Shown here one piece after another: positions 1 through 11,490 of a stretch of 64,000 nucleotides of DNA; position 1 is the stretch's first letter, and the number at the start of each line of letters is the position of its first letter. Both the position numbers and the translations under genes were made by a program. This DNA is from Lumnitzera littorea (taxonomy: Eukaryota; Streptophyta; Magnoliopsida; Myrtales; Combretaceae): the NCBI GenBank assembly GCA_024138015.1, contig JAMXBB010000002.1, positions 54,676,365 to 54,740,364 of the forward strand, given 5' to 3'. Under the pieces are notes generated by a model that saw only the letters and a program-made list of their open reading frames with translations, searched no databases and was not told the origin of the DNA.

Positions 1-1723
1 GGGGGGGGACGGGGGGGGGGGTAAGATGACTATTTTGCCCCTAAGTTTTAAAACATTTTTTAAATAAAAGACTAGTCATTACATAATTTATATGTAATAT
101 TATAAGTTCTTAATATGCAAAACTTATAGAATCTATAGCAAAATTTATGAAATAAAAAAGTAATTTTTCCTTCTTTCATTATTTTAGGTTTATGTGATTT
201 TGCTACCACCAAATGGGAAAGAATAAGGGGGAACAATAGAAAAGGTATAGATGGAGAGGGAAAATGGAAATGAATAAGAGAAATAATGGAAAACGTAAAG
301 TAAGAGAGGTAGCATTCAGGGTGAGTGGAGTATGATACCTTACCTATACTCTACCTTATAAGTACAAGTTCTAAATTCTTATACACAAAACCTACTTTGT
401 GGTATTTTAGAACCACCTTGTAGCCTATTCCCTGTAAATTTTACAAGGTACATGGTACATGGTACTTTGTGGAATTTGTATATATTGTATTTTTACTTTT
501 ATCTTCTCTTAAAATATCGTGTAAACACATAATTAATATTAAATCTATAACTAGATTAATGGACCAATAATAATAATTTAAACTGTTCTTATATTTACAA
601 CACATCTAACTATAACAATGTGAAACTTTCGTAGGTAAAATGGAAAATATTCCTGTAATTAGAAATATTTAACCCTTAATTAGGTCATGTTAAATTATTT
701 TTTTATCTTTTCTTTTTAAATAATCAAAATAAAAGTTTTATTAAATTATAAAATTGTTGTATGCAGAATAGAAAAATCATGTGTTGAGAAACTTCAATAA
801 AATAAATTGGACAATAAGTAAAAATCTGAGATGTATTTAATACCTTTCTAGATTAGCCTTAATAAAAGAGGAAGAAAGTACCATAAAAATAAGTTAGTAA
901 AAAGAGAGAGAGAAGCTTTTAAAAAAAAAAATTACAAAAAAGAAAGCTATGAGAGAGGAACAAGATAGTAGATATAAGAGCGTATAGTCCTAGGCTGAAC
1001 TTTTATTGTTATTTTCTTTAAGATTAGAAAAATGCAATATTATTAATTTTTTTTTGTTAGTATTATTTGATTAATATCATGAAGTGGGTATAAGGTACTT
1101 GAAAATCTATACCTTGTATTTATTAGAGTATAGCTCTCATGATAGGTATGGATATCTTGATGTTATATTCGTATCCTATCATGTGGGAGCAAGTTTTAAA
1201 AAGTTGCTACCTGAAACTTAACGGTGAAATAAGATCTGGGTGAATATTTTATACAGTAGGGTTATCTGCTCACCTATAGGTGGCATTATGCTAAAGCACT
1301 TAAGTTTATTAATTTATAAGCTTAGGCTCCTTTTTTTTTTAATTAAAACATTTATTGGATGAAAATTATAATATTATCATTTATTAATATTATTTAATAA
1401 TTTTTTATCGGCTAAATATGAGATATCCTAGAATCAGTACATTTCATACATTAAAATACATGTTTTAGGGTAAGTATAAGATAGGAAAACCTTATATCTA
1501 TACCTTATCTTAAGAGAATAGATTTTAAAAAACTCTGCTTGATAAACTACCATGTAACCCTCGTTACCCATCCGAAACCCACCTTATTAAGCAAAATATG
1601 GTAGATACCTTATACAATTGAGTTATCTACTTGGATTTCTTCATCCTTATTTTGAAGCACATCATCTGTGGAAATGCATTATTTAAATCATTCAATTGTT
1701 ATGTCTACGTTTTCCACTACTCA

Positions 1724-1932
1724 AGGAAAGGAAAAAAAGATTCAATGGTACTAATATATCACGTGGATCAATAAGTAACATGTAAGTATTAATAAAATTT
1801 TGATATGTGATAATGAAGGAATATATTTTTTAAAAAAGTATCAATTATATTTTCATGTATTAAAATTTCATTAATACTTATACGTTATTTATCAATTTAC
1901 ATGGCATATCATTGCTATTAAGGCCTTTCTCC
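1724..1932. mobile_element. Fold-back MITE, copy 1 (uninterrupted)
   Basis: An AT-rich element of about 200 bp whose two halves are imperfect inverted repeats. The left arm (about 1745-1803) reads GGTACTAATATATCACGTGG and continues to AAATTTT. The reverse complement of the right arm (about 1862-1920) follows the same course. It has no coding capacity. A second copy is split by the Tat element (5140-5161 plus 22135-22290) and a third lies at 23015-23190, so this is a dispersed family. The superfamily is not determined because no clear target-site duplication was seen. Confidence 0.7.
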
Positions 1933-2739
1933 TAATCATGGGTAAATTAGAAATTACACGTAGTGCCAATGAACCCACTTCCCTAATTGGCTTATAGAAT
2001 AGACTTCTTTTAATAGTTAATCAAGAAAGATTTACGTGTTTTCAAACAAATACTCCTATCATATAAGATCCATTGAGATCCCTACCACCACAAAGATAGA
2101 TACCATATTACTTACCACCAAGCAAAACGCATAGATAAAAGCAGGAACCACAGTGGTTTGTTCTTTTTATGCCTTTCTTTCTTCATTTTTTTTTTTATGT
2201 TTCCATACTTTTTTTTTTATTTTCATTATATTATTTGATTAATTATATTTAATAATGCTATTTTATTAAATTAATTTTTGTGAACCCATAAAAAATTGAC
2301 ACATATCAAAAGTTAATGGATTTTTTTAATGGAGTTTATAGAAGGACTAAAAATAAGAAAAGTTTCAAAATGTTAATACTCAAAAAATTAACAAAAAAAG
2401 TTAAGAACTTAAATGGAAAAAGTAGACAAATGTGTACTTTTATCTTCACCAATATCATCCCCTTTCCATCTTCTTCTACTATTTAACAAAATTTTTACAA
2501 TAAACAACCATAATATTTGACAATAATCGACACTGGCCAGCTAGATATTAACAAATATTGAGAAAAGGTTTGAAAAATGAGTTTCTTAGGAGCAAGTTCT
2601 GAAGTTGTTATGAAACATTGAAACTTATCTTTTACTTTTAGACAGGAGGAACAGTTATGTGGGAAGATTATCATTTTTATAACTTTGACGTTTTCGTTTA
2701 GCTGGTTGCTGCTCAGAATATTTCTTTTCTAAATTCGAG

Positions 2740-2766
<27 letters not shown>
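2740..2766. repeat. (TA)n microsatellite
   Basis: Uninterrupted TA dinucleotides of about 27 bp, followed by TATG/TACG-rich sequence. A related TATG-rich stretch lies at about 2974-3000. Confidence 0.95.
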
Positions 2767-2770
<4 letters not shown>

Positions 2771-3560
2771 TATGTATGTATGTACGTATTAGATATTTGC
2801 GCCTGTCCGGAGAATGTTTAATGATCGGGTCTGTTATAATTCTCCATATCCTCCGGCAATCGTCTTTTGTGTGGGGGATGTCAAGGCGTCGCTATTCTGG
2901 TGTCATTTAATCATCTTATCCGCGGTCAGAAGCAGTACCATGCCTAAATTCCGTTAAACTATTTTACAAGTCATATATGTATATGTATATGTATATATGC
3001 ATACACGTGATATTCTATGAGCAAATTAGAACTGGAAACAAAATTAAAAATATTCTCATGTCTTTCATCATAAGCCTACATAAGAATACATAACATTAGG
3101 TGAACTTTCACAAATTCAAATCACATATTATAAGGATATAACATGTTTGGACCACTGCATTTGTAGTATTTTATGTATCGCTAAGGAGTCGATTACATTT
3201 CCTATCCAACTCAATTAAGATAAGAATGATGATTGAGGATAATATATTTATTTTACAAAGAAGAGTCTTGGATGTTTGCCATCCGGATATCATTAGATAA
3301 CAAATAATTGATTTACGTTTCTCAATCAATAATTATGTGCGAATCCATACCTACCATAAAATTGTCAAAGCCAAACTAATGGAACTACATAAAATAGAGA
3401 GGCAATGGTCAAATATTAATATGAATGGATTGCAAACCTAGCTAGGGTAACCCCTTCAATAATCATCAGTTGCAGAGTAATAAATCCATATGATGTATCC
3501 CTGTGATAGTTAAATCCATTTTCTCAATTAGAAACCTAAGGCGTGTTTATTTCTAGTATA

Positions 3561-3589
3561 TTGTGTGTGTGTGTGTTTTTTTTTTTTTT
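3561..3589. repeat. (GT)n followed by T run
   Basis: About eight GT units run directly into a T homopolymer. This is a simple-sequence repeat in the intergenic region. Confidence 0.9.
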
Positions 3590-4296
3590 CTTTTGAAGTT
3601 TTGATATTTGCTATGGTGAAAGCTTTATGATTATCAAATATTACCATAATAGTTTAGAAAGGTTGTATCACTTAATGATGACGGAAGGTGACTGTGCATG
3701 GTAGTGACTGATGGTAGTTGTTACCGGCCGTGGAAGATGCAAATAGGAGATAAAAGAAAGAAAATGGGGAATTTTATTATTCTGTTCTGTTTTGATGGGA
3801 TCGGTTCTATTTTCTATCTCATCATTTATTTATACGGTTTAAAATTTAAACTATTAAATTTAATACTTGTTTAATGATTTAGATTTAAAAGAGTATAAAT
3901 TTAAAAAGATAAATGACGGTACTAATCCCATAAAAATAAGGATGAAAAAAATGATTTCCTCTTTCCAAAGGTATAAATCATTATCCCGATCTTTCATTAC
4001 GTTTAACCACTGTACCACTAGCTATTGACCACAATCTTTTGAAATTATTATGATAATATTTTATAATTTTGGGTTTTAATTATTATAAATATAAAAAAAA
4101 AGATTGGAAGAAAAAAAAAAGTCTTCCGACCGAACAAACAACCCTCAAGTATGTGTTTTCTCGGCCAAATATCCTGAAATGTGACGGGAAAACTTGAGAG
4201 AATTCAACTTCCTTTTCCTTTAGCTAGCAACGTTGATTCAAGGGTATAAGTTGAGAAGCAATTTTCATATTGGTTCCCATCTACCTACCAACCTAT

Positions 4297-4860
4297 CTAT
4301 CGATATATATTAGTGGCTAACTGTAAACTTCGAAAGATGAAATGATAGTGGACTTGCTTTCGCCATTGGAATTGGTCTGGGAATATCGGCAACTTGAAAG
4401 ACGGAAATTCCAATACCAGGCCACCCTGGCAAGTTGCAAGTGTGATTCCTTTCTTGGTGAAAAAATTTATCAAAGCAGTGAAAAGATTTGACGCACATAC
4501 ACAGGTTACTTTCACAGTCAATCATATACCCATCCAGACGCACGGCATATTAGTACTATTGCAACTTTATTCAACGTACAATAGCTGTTTAATATATCAA
4601 GCATGCTTGCGGACGAACGACATGCAGATGCACTCGGAATGGTTTGTTGGTCTCGCTGGAATTCCTTCTGAGTAGCGATATCTTACCAACCCTATCATGA
4701 TTGGACCCCCTTCAATGCGGAAGACGTCAGCTTTCCTAGCAACACAGTTCGCCATCGAAGCTTGCACGCATCCGTACAGCTCGTGGGGAATCGGCTTTAA
4801 ATTATCTTGGGTCTTATCCCGGTATAACAAAAATAGATTCATAATCGGACGATGGATAGT
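4297..4860. other. Unidentified GC-richer block with overlapping short frames
   Basis: This stretch is clearly richer in G+C than its surroundings. It holds open frames of 74-93 codons on both strands: minus 4597-4842, minus 4310-4543, minus 4297-4521 and plus 4394-4675. None shows a motif I recognise, and none has clear splice sites or a promoter. It could be a decayed exon of a host gene, a fragment of organelle DNA, or an unrelated repeat. The minus-strand frame 4597-4842 looks the most protein-like by composition, but I assign no function. Confidence 0.25.
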
Positions 4861-5139
4861 TGGAACTCATGAATAGGGGAAAAGAGATTCATAGATAATG
4901 CATACTATATGTGTATATACGTGGTGGATGGGTACCAAAATGTTTCAGACACATATGGCTCCGTTTTACAAAAAGTTGCCTAAAAATGGGAAAAAAAATT
5001 TCATGTATGGAATATATATAAAAAAAAAAAAAAATACTAGAACTAGCGTTGAGAATCTTGAGGCTAATTTATTTGTAATATTCCTCAAGCATAATTGGCC
5101 AATAAGTACTTCCTCTAATACTTCAAAATCAATAATTTT

Positions 5140-5161
5140 GGAAAAAAGATTCAATGGTAGT
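5140..5161. mobile_element. Fold-back MITE, copy 2, left fragment
   Basis: GAAAAAAGATTCAATGGTA matches the left end of copy 1 (about 1731-1750). It stops exactly where the Tat LTR begins. The rest of this copy lies beyond the retrotransposon at 22135-22290. Confidence 0.7.
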
Positions 5162-6392
5162 TGTTGATGATACCCAATTTTTTGGCCTGGCTCAAGGCCT
5201 AGCTCTGACTGAGATCTTTAAAAGTCCATTGGCACTTAAAAGGATCGAACTCCTCACATTTTTTAAGTGTTTTGACTTGCTTGGAGGTCTTTGTTATCTT
5301 AAGGCCTCATGAAGATCCATCATCCAAACACCTGATCCCGAGGATTAGGACGACCACCCTAGCGAGCACCATCCTTGAGGCTTGTCTTACATCCTATGAC
5401 TCCAACGATAGTTCAATAGAGCTTAGGATATGAGTAAGGCTAATAATTCGTGTTAACATATCGTGCCTTGTGTTCTTAATTGTGTCAAATTCGTGTTAGT
5501 GCTTAAAACATGTGAAATTGAATAAAGATAATAAATAATTAAGTTACAATGCAATCATGGTTATTCGTGTCCTAGTTGTGTCCTCTTATTGTGTATTGTG
5601 TATTATGTCATGTCTCTTGTTTTCTCTCTATAATTGTTCAAATGATTAGGTCGTGTCATGTTGTGTTAGTAATTGCCAGCTCTAGATGCAAGGAATCACT
5701 CTACTACCTAGTCTAAGCATGAAGAGTGAGGATGCTCCCTACCCTGTGAGCTCCTTTTAGGGCCCAACTCATCGTCTATAATGCGCTCATACCACCTCTC
5801 TCCTATTTCTTTGTCACTTTTTGTCTCTAACACTGGCATCTTACTTTGGCTCATTAATTACGTCCTAACGTTCATAGTATGGCTAATATGCCCAACATAC
5901 CTTGAAGATGTCAGATCCCCATATTACCGATGTAGCTGCCAGTGTGGTCATGGTGACCAACTCCTAAAGCTACTTCGTGACCTTTATAGTACATAACTCC
6001 TGCCCACTACCAAGTACAAACGAGTCTTGAGGCAACATGTGTCCAGGTAGTTATACTTTCGTATGCTATAAATAGTGTAAGAGGCTAACAGGTAAAAGGA
6101 TCCCAGTCCCAGAATCTTCATACACTCAACATTCCTTTTAGCACTCAAAACCTACCTACACTCTAGCACCATCCTTGAGGATTGGTAGTGCTTGGCTGAC
6201 CCTTAATTGCTATCTCTTTATCCTTCTTGTTGACTTGAGCATTAGAGGGCTCTTGTAGACACATCTATAGGGGACTTTTTGTAGGTGACAAGAAGCAAGG
6301 AGCTCACTTGCATTGAAGCCTATTTAGACCCTCTCTAAGATGTTGAAGCCTAATTATCCTATCTCTTCTAATCAACTCAATTACAATCAACA
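5162..6392 (+). repeat. 5' LTR of Tat element
   Basis: It begins TGTTGATGATACCC and matches the 3' LTR from 16290 (TGTTGGTACTTAG). The similarity can be followed in blocks to about 6350: for example CTAGCGAGCACCATCCTTG near 5360 and 16480, and GAAGATGTCAGAT near 5900 and 16770. It ends ...CAATCAACA just before the primer-binding site. A 250-bp MITE interrupts it at 5435-5684, so the true LTR is about 970 bp. Confidence 0.85.
5435..5684. mobile_element. hAT-like MITE inside the 5' LTR
   Basis: A 250-bp insertion absent from the matching place in the 3' LTR. Its ends are imperfect terminal inverted repeats: TAAGGCTAATAATT at the left, and TAGAGCTGGCAATT as the reverse complement of the right end. 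The interior is rich in CGTGT words. It is flanked by eight bases, GATATGAG on the left and GATGCAAG on the right. The empty site in the 3' LTR reads GATGTGAG followed by GAAT. The 8-bp duplication and TAGGGCTGGCAA-like ends are typical of hAT-derived MITEs. It has no coding capacity. Confidence 0.8.
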
Positions 6393-6394
6393 TT

Positions 6395-6413
6395 ATGGTG
6401 CCTACCATTTAGG
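6395..6413 (+). other. Primer-binding site of Tat element
   Basis: Just after the LTR end, ATGGTGCCTACCATTTAGG resembles the GGCGCCCACCGTGGGG-type primer site used by many plant Tat elements. The differences are mostly C-to-T or G-to-A changes. The tRNA that primes it was not determined. Confidence 0.55.
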
Positions 6414-6427
6414 CTACTCCACACAAG

Positions 6428-7860
6428 ATGGCTAAGACCAAAAATAACAATCTACAAGCTTCACTATTAGGTAATGCCAACATGTCATAGTTGGGCGATG
6501 GCAATAGGTCACCCCTACTGTAGTGTTCACCAACACCTCCCGCTTTAGGCACTTAAGCCTACTAAATGTAGCAACTTAAATTGCTTGTCCAACAAGTACT
6601 TGAAGACAATTGTAAGACCAAGAAGTCTAATGTAGCCCTTTACAGGGATGTAGCCTTGCTGAAAAGTACATCCTAAAAAAGGCCAAATGAAGAAACAACA
6701 GTTAGCTCATTGTCATAGTTGAATAAAGCCAACGACCTATGAACTTCATACCTAACATGTTCATGCAACTAAGTTTAACACAACCAGTAAGCATCCGAAG
6801 ACTTACATGATTTGCTGAATCCTAATCGTGGCAAAATGCAAAAGCAAGATGAACGTTCCATAACAAGTAGAACTAGTGGAGACTTATCCCCGAGACGATC
6901 TCCAAAGGAAATGGAGGACATGAATGTTGAAGAACCAAATGAGCACATCCATCGTGCATCTAGTGTGCATGACCAAAAGAAAGCCCATGCACATCGCCTA
7001 TTCTTAAGGAAACTCTACCTTCGGGTGTGAGGCTTTCCTACCTTAACACATACAATGGGATAGGTAACTTAGGCAATCACTTAATCTACCTCTACACCAT
7101 GATGAGCCTTTATTATTTCTTTGTTGCCATCATATGCAAAGCTTTCCCCAACATACTAGCAAAGGCGGCCTTGCTGTAGTTCAACACTTTAGTCAATAGC
7201 TTCATTATATCCTTTGATGACTTGGTAAGCAAATTCTAGTAGCACTTCTCATTTCGAAAGTCCCATGTAAGGACTCCTTTACACTTTATAACAAGAGACA
7301 GTAACCCAATGAGTCCTTGTATATATACTTGGAATGCTTTAACAGTATGAAGCTCCAAGTCTCTAAGCTTAACATGGTGGCGACCCTCTAGGATTTGATC
7401 GCAAGGATCGACCCCATAAGGAAACTCTTTAACATAGTATCCCTCAACAAATTGGACTCACTTGATGAGTTTATGAGAGTGGCTAAGTAGTATGTTGCCT
7501 CAGGGGATATTATTAAAGCCAGATTTGAAGTCGGTGGTAATGTTTGAGGCTTAGTCAAAGATTGATTGAGCTTGAGAGAAACTAGGCAACCTTTGTCCAA
7601 AGAACAAAGAGATAGAAAAAACAAAGATTCCTAGACTACACTTCTTATATACCTCTCAATTGCCCCCTTGGAGAGGTCTCATATGAGGTTCGATAGCAAC
7701 TCCATTAACCTTCCAATGTCAAAGAACCCCGAGGTAATCGATTTTAGTAAATATTGCGACTATCACCATGTTCATGGCCATAACACCAGTAAGTGTCCCC
7801 TTGTTTACAATCACCACATCTACCATCTGATTGTCGATGAGAGAAACTAGATCTAGCTAC
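6428..7860 (+). pseudogene. gag: Tat gag remnant
   Basis: Gag forms the virus-like particle and binds the element RNA. The start ATG at 6428 lies about 15 bp past the primer site. The same frame continues, with several stops, to about 7030. After a frameshift the core Gag domain follows: TYNGIGNLGNHLIYLYTMM near 7048, then a segment like AFPNILAKAALL near 7140. The C-terminal end at 7668-7850 carries KYCDYHHVHGHNTSKC, a cysteine/histidine motif typical of Tat Gag just before protease. Many stops are TAG or TAA where related proteins have Gln or Trp. It is non-functional. Confidence 0.75.
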
Positions 7861-8079
7861 CAACCTATCGTCATTGAATCATGCAACAACAACAGCAACA
7901 AAATCAACAAAGGGATAACACCATTAACAACCAGAATTGTCATGGTCAAAGAAGATAGGTGAATACCATTTTCGGCTGACCTAGCCTCATAGGCGATGCT
8001 ACCTCCTCTTCCATTGACTATGAGTTTTACCTTATAAGACCAAGAAGTACAAGATGGATACTACATTTACTTTTACCTT

Positions 8080-8500
8080 AGATGACGAGTAAGGTGTAAA
8101 TTACCTATATAGTGATGCTTTAGTTATTAATACTGAAATTGGCTACTTCGATGTACCAAAAACATTTGTAAACAATGGTAGTTTGGCTAACATTTTAATC
8201 TACCATACATATAAGAAGAAGAAAGAATAGCTCGACAAGCCCTTTTAACCATAAAAGCATGGCTTAACAGGTTTTGGCAATCGAGTTCGAAGGCAATCCA
8301 ATAATGGTCACTTGAATTAGGGTAACTCTACTTGAGGACGAAAAGATAGAGCTCACAAATTTCCTCCTCTAAAACATATATCTCTTCGCATCTACACCCG
8401 AAGACATGCTAGGAATAATCAACATTCCTGAAGAAACCCATTACTTAAACGTTGATCCCACCATCCAACTAATAAAGCAGAAGAGTGACACTTTGTGCCA
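8080..8500 (+). pseudogene. Tat aspartic protease remnant
   Basis: This domain would cleave the Gag-Pol polyprotein. The frame reads SDALVINTEIGYFDV, then FVNNGSLANILIYHTY near 8166. In the family the active site is of the form (V/I)D-x-G-S-(S/A)-A-D-(I/L), so here the catalytic Asp is Asn. Further on, NIPEETHYLNVDPTI near 8430 fits the end of the protease domain. At least three in-frame stops interrupt it. Confidence 0.6.
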
Positions 8501-8559
8501 GAATGCCAAGTAGGAATAGAAGAAGAAGTCTAGAAATTGTTATAGGCTCGCTTTGTAAG

Positions 8560-9230
8560 ATATGAGAAATACCTCATATGGCTCGCATATACAGTCTTTA
8601 TCAAAAAGGCTAATGGGAAGTGGCACATGTACGTTAACTATACTAACTTAAACAAAGCTTACCAAAAGGACTGTTTCCCCCTTCCCCATATCGATCAACT
8701 TGTTGACTTTACATCAAGACATACCCTCCTTAGCTTCATGGATGCGTACTTGGGTTACAACTAAATTTGAGTGGCTCTTGAGGATGAGGTCTACACCTTG
8801 TTTATCATAGACTTTGGCACCTACTATTATAAGGTCATGCCTTTCGGTTTGAAAAACATAGGGGCGACATACCAGAGATTAGTTAACACCATTTTTAAGC
8901 CTTAAATAGGTAGAAATGTCAAGGTATACATTGATGACAAGATTAGTAAGAGTAAGGAAAGAAAAGGCCATATCAAAGACTTACGCAAGACATTCGACAC
9001 TCTCTGATACTACCAAATGAATCTCAACCCAAAAAAATGCATTTTTGGGGTTGCATCAGGAAAATTTCTTAGGTTTATGGTTACCAAACAAGGAATCGAA
9101 GCTAACTTAAGCAAGATTCAAGTAGTTTATGACATGACAACCCTAAAAACAATAAAAGAGCTTCAACGCCTTACAGGAAGAGTCGCTACCTTAAATTGCT
9201 TTGTATCCTAAAGTGTTAACAAGTACTTGG
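8560..9230 (+). pseudogene. pol: Tat reverse transcriptase remnant
   Basis: It would copy the element RNA into DNA. Recognised blocks in order are WHMYVNYTNLNKAY (about 8620), FPLPHIDQLVD (8670), SFMDAYLGYN (8730), DFGTYYYKVMPFGLKN (8810), GATYQRLVNTIF (8865) and the catalytic box YIDD (8925). After that come MNLNPKKCIFGVASGKFL and a tail ending LTGRVATLNCFVS at 9208. YIDD is intact, but stops fall after LGYN (8762), after the IFKP block and near 9006. Reading frame is otherwise well kept, which makes this the clearest domain of the element. Confidence 0.85.
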
Positions 9231-9239
9231 AATTCTTCA

Positions 9240-9900
9240 AGCTATTGAAGACCCTTTCTGAGTTTCACTAGATAACCTAGTGCTAATAAGCATTTGACAA
9301 GATAAAGAAGTTCCTCAAGAGCCCCTTAGTGCTCCTTAAACCCATCTTTAGTGAAGAGTTATATCTTTAACTTGCCGTCAGTAATAGAGCATTATCTTCA
9401 GTCCTCGTTTGAGTAGATGGGTGAGAACATAAGCTTATTTATTACGTTAGCCACATCCTATAAGGGTTAGAGACTAGATATACTAAGATTAAGAAATTCA
9501 CACTAACGATAGTTACTACAGCACGAAAACTAAGGCCATACTTCCAAGCCTACCCAATCATTGTACTAATCGATCAACTCGCTGATCTCATTGCATATTG
9601 TACTAGAGAGGAAGAACCACATAAAGAGGTTGAGATACTAGCGTGGACTCTCCATGTTGATGTCTCCTCCACTCAGGAGGGAAGTAAGTTTGGCATAACG
9701 TTGAAAGGCTCATATAAAACAAAAGCACTCTATGTCTCGAAATTCATCTTTTCAGTAAGTAACAACGAGGCTGAATATGAGGTGCTCATTAGTGGGGGTG
9801 AAGATAGCCAAAGACATTAAAGTGGAGAAATTAGACATCTATTTAGACTCCATGTTAGTGGTTCAATAAGTAAAGGGAGAATATAAGACCTAGGGGAAAA
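9240..9900 (+). pseudogene. Tat RNase H region (two RNase H-like segments)
   Basis: The first segment (9240-9620) reads LAVSNRALSSVLV and HKLIYYVSHIL, like the RNase H tethered to gypsy RT. The second (9650-9900) reads HVDVSSTQEGSKFGITL and SNNEAEYEVLI. This matches the extra RNase H seen in Tat elements, with its Asp and Glu residues present. RNase H would remove the RNA strand from the RNA-DNA hybrid. Stops and one frameshift near 9800 prevent expression. Confidence 0.7.
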
Positions 9901-10149
9901 CAAGGATCAAATACTTGTAGACAGTTGAGGGCTTCCTTACAAAGTTCACTTCATGGAAGATCAACAAAATCTCTTGAGTAGAAAACTTAGAAGTGGTTAG
10001 GCTCTCTAGATGGGCCTTATCCATCGTCCCTATGCAACATGATGGTGACAAACTCTTTTGATAGTACCTCCCTGAATGCAGCGTTGAAGGACTTGAGCAA
10101 GAGGTCCTTGAAATCCGATTAGTGAATTCTTGGCCCTATTAGATGGATC

Positions 10150-11490
10150 CCATCATAGAACATTTGAAGACCGAGTAAAAGCAAAAAGATTAGCTTATGT
10201 TGTAGCCAACTATACGTTCATCAATGATGTGCTGTATTGACGAGGCCAGAGCATGCTGCTCCTTCGGTGCTTCAGACCCAAAGAAGGTATTCATGCTCTA
10301 GAGAAACTCCATGTAGGAGTATGTAGTAATCACATACAATCTTAAGCCTTGTACATTTGAACCTTAAGATTGGGAATCTCAAGCCATGTACATTTGAACC
10401 CTAAGACTAGGCTACTACTAGCTAATAATGAAGGAAGATGCTAGAGCCCTGGTTCAAAAATGCCACCAATGCTAGAAGCATTGCCCAATCTCCCATACAC
10501 TGAGCTTTGACATATACCCTATGACAAGCCTTTGGCCAATTGCGTAATGAGGATTAGATGTGCTTGGTCCGTTCCCAAAGGCATATGGAAGTTGGAAATT
10601 CATTTTGGTGGTAGTCAATTACTTTACTAAGTAGGTGGAAGCCTAGGCAGTGGTAACCATCATATCCTAAGCCATGGAAGGTTTTGTTCTCACACACATC
10701 TTCTTTCGCTTCGGGGTGCCCTATGCATTAATCACCAACAATGATAGATAGTTTGACAGCAATAAGTTCCAGGAGCTTTGTGAGAAGCACAACATAAGGC
10801 TCTACTACACCTTGGTTGCTTACCTACATACCAATGGCTAGGTCAAGGTGATAAAAAAGATTGTCCTTGATAGCTTAAAGAAAAGGGTCCAGCAGGTTGG
10901 AGGCGGTTAGGTAGATGAACTCCCCAATGTACTTTGAGATATTGAACAACTCATAGAACTTCCATAGGGGAGACTCCCTTTCGTCTGGCCTTTGGATTGG
11001 AGAGTATCCTACCTATTGAGCTCGAGCTACATACAAACAAAGGCCAGAATTTTGATGTAAATACCAACCACATGGCTCTCCAGGCAAGCCTCAACACCAT
11101 TAAGGAGGTATGTGACATTGCACACACCCAGATAATAGCTTATCAATAGTGCTTGGCTCGATATTACAACAAGAAAGTAAAGCACAAGGCCTTCTATCCT
11201 GGAGACCTAATGTGTAAGAAACTAGAGGTCATTGGCTTACGTGAGCAATAAGGCAAACTCTTCCATAATTAGGAATACTCCGTGTACATTGTAGAAGATG
11301 TAGGCAAAGGAGCACATAGGCTAAAGACCTTCAATGGGCATCCCATCCCTAGAGCCTGGAATGCAGATAACTTAAGCTATATTTTAACTAAATCTTTTAA
11401 TGCATTTGAGACATTTGTAACCCCTATTATGATTAATACAATAACGAGTTCCTTACACTTGTCTAAATTATCTTTTGCTTATTATTAGCC
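10150..11490 (+). pseudogene. Tat integrase remnant
   Basis: Integrase would join the element DNA to the host chromosome. The zinc-binding part is damaged: a 37-38 bp tandem duplication (10342-10420) falls in it, though KCHQC-KHCPIS remains at about 10460. In the core, GLDVLGPFPKAYGSW keeps the first catalytic Asp (about 10560). The second region reads TNNDR-FDSNKFQELC, with the expected Asp now Asn. The third reads G-stop-VKV where Glu is expected, so Glu is now Lys. The C-terminal part, RYYNKKVKHKAFYPGDL to NGHPIPRAWNADNLSYI (11160-11380), is well preserved. Confidence 0.8.

Larger units (their letters stand above)
1..4296. other. AT-rich intergenic DNA
   Basis: No coding sequence is supported here. 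The window opens with a G-rich run (1-22). The remainder is AT-rich with many homopolymer tracts, one fold-back MITE (1724-1932) and simple repeats near 2740 and 3561. A short GC-richer patch at about 2780-2945 breaks the AT-rich background, but no frame through it stays open and it resembles nothing I recognise. No promoter or transcript structure could be supported. Confidence 0.6.
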
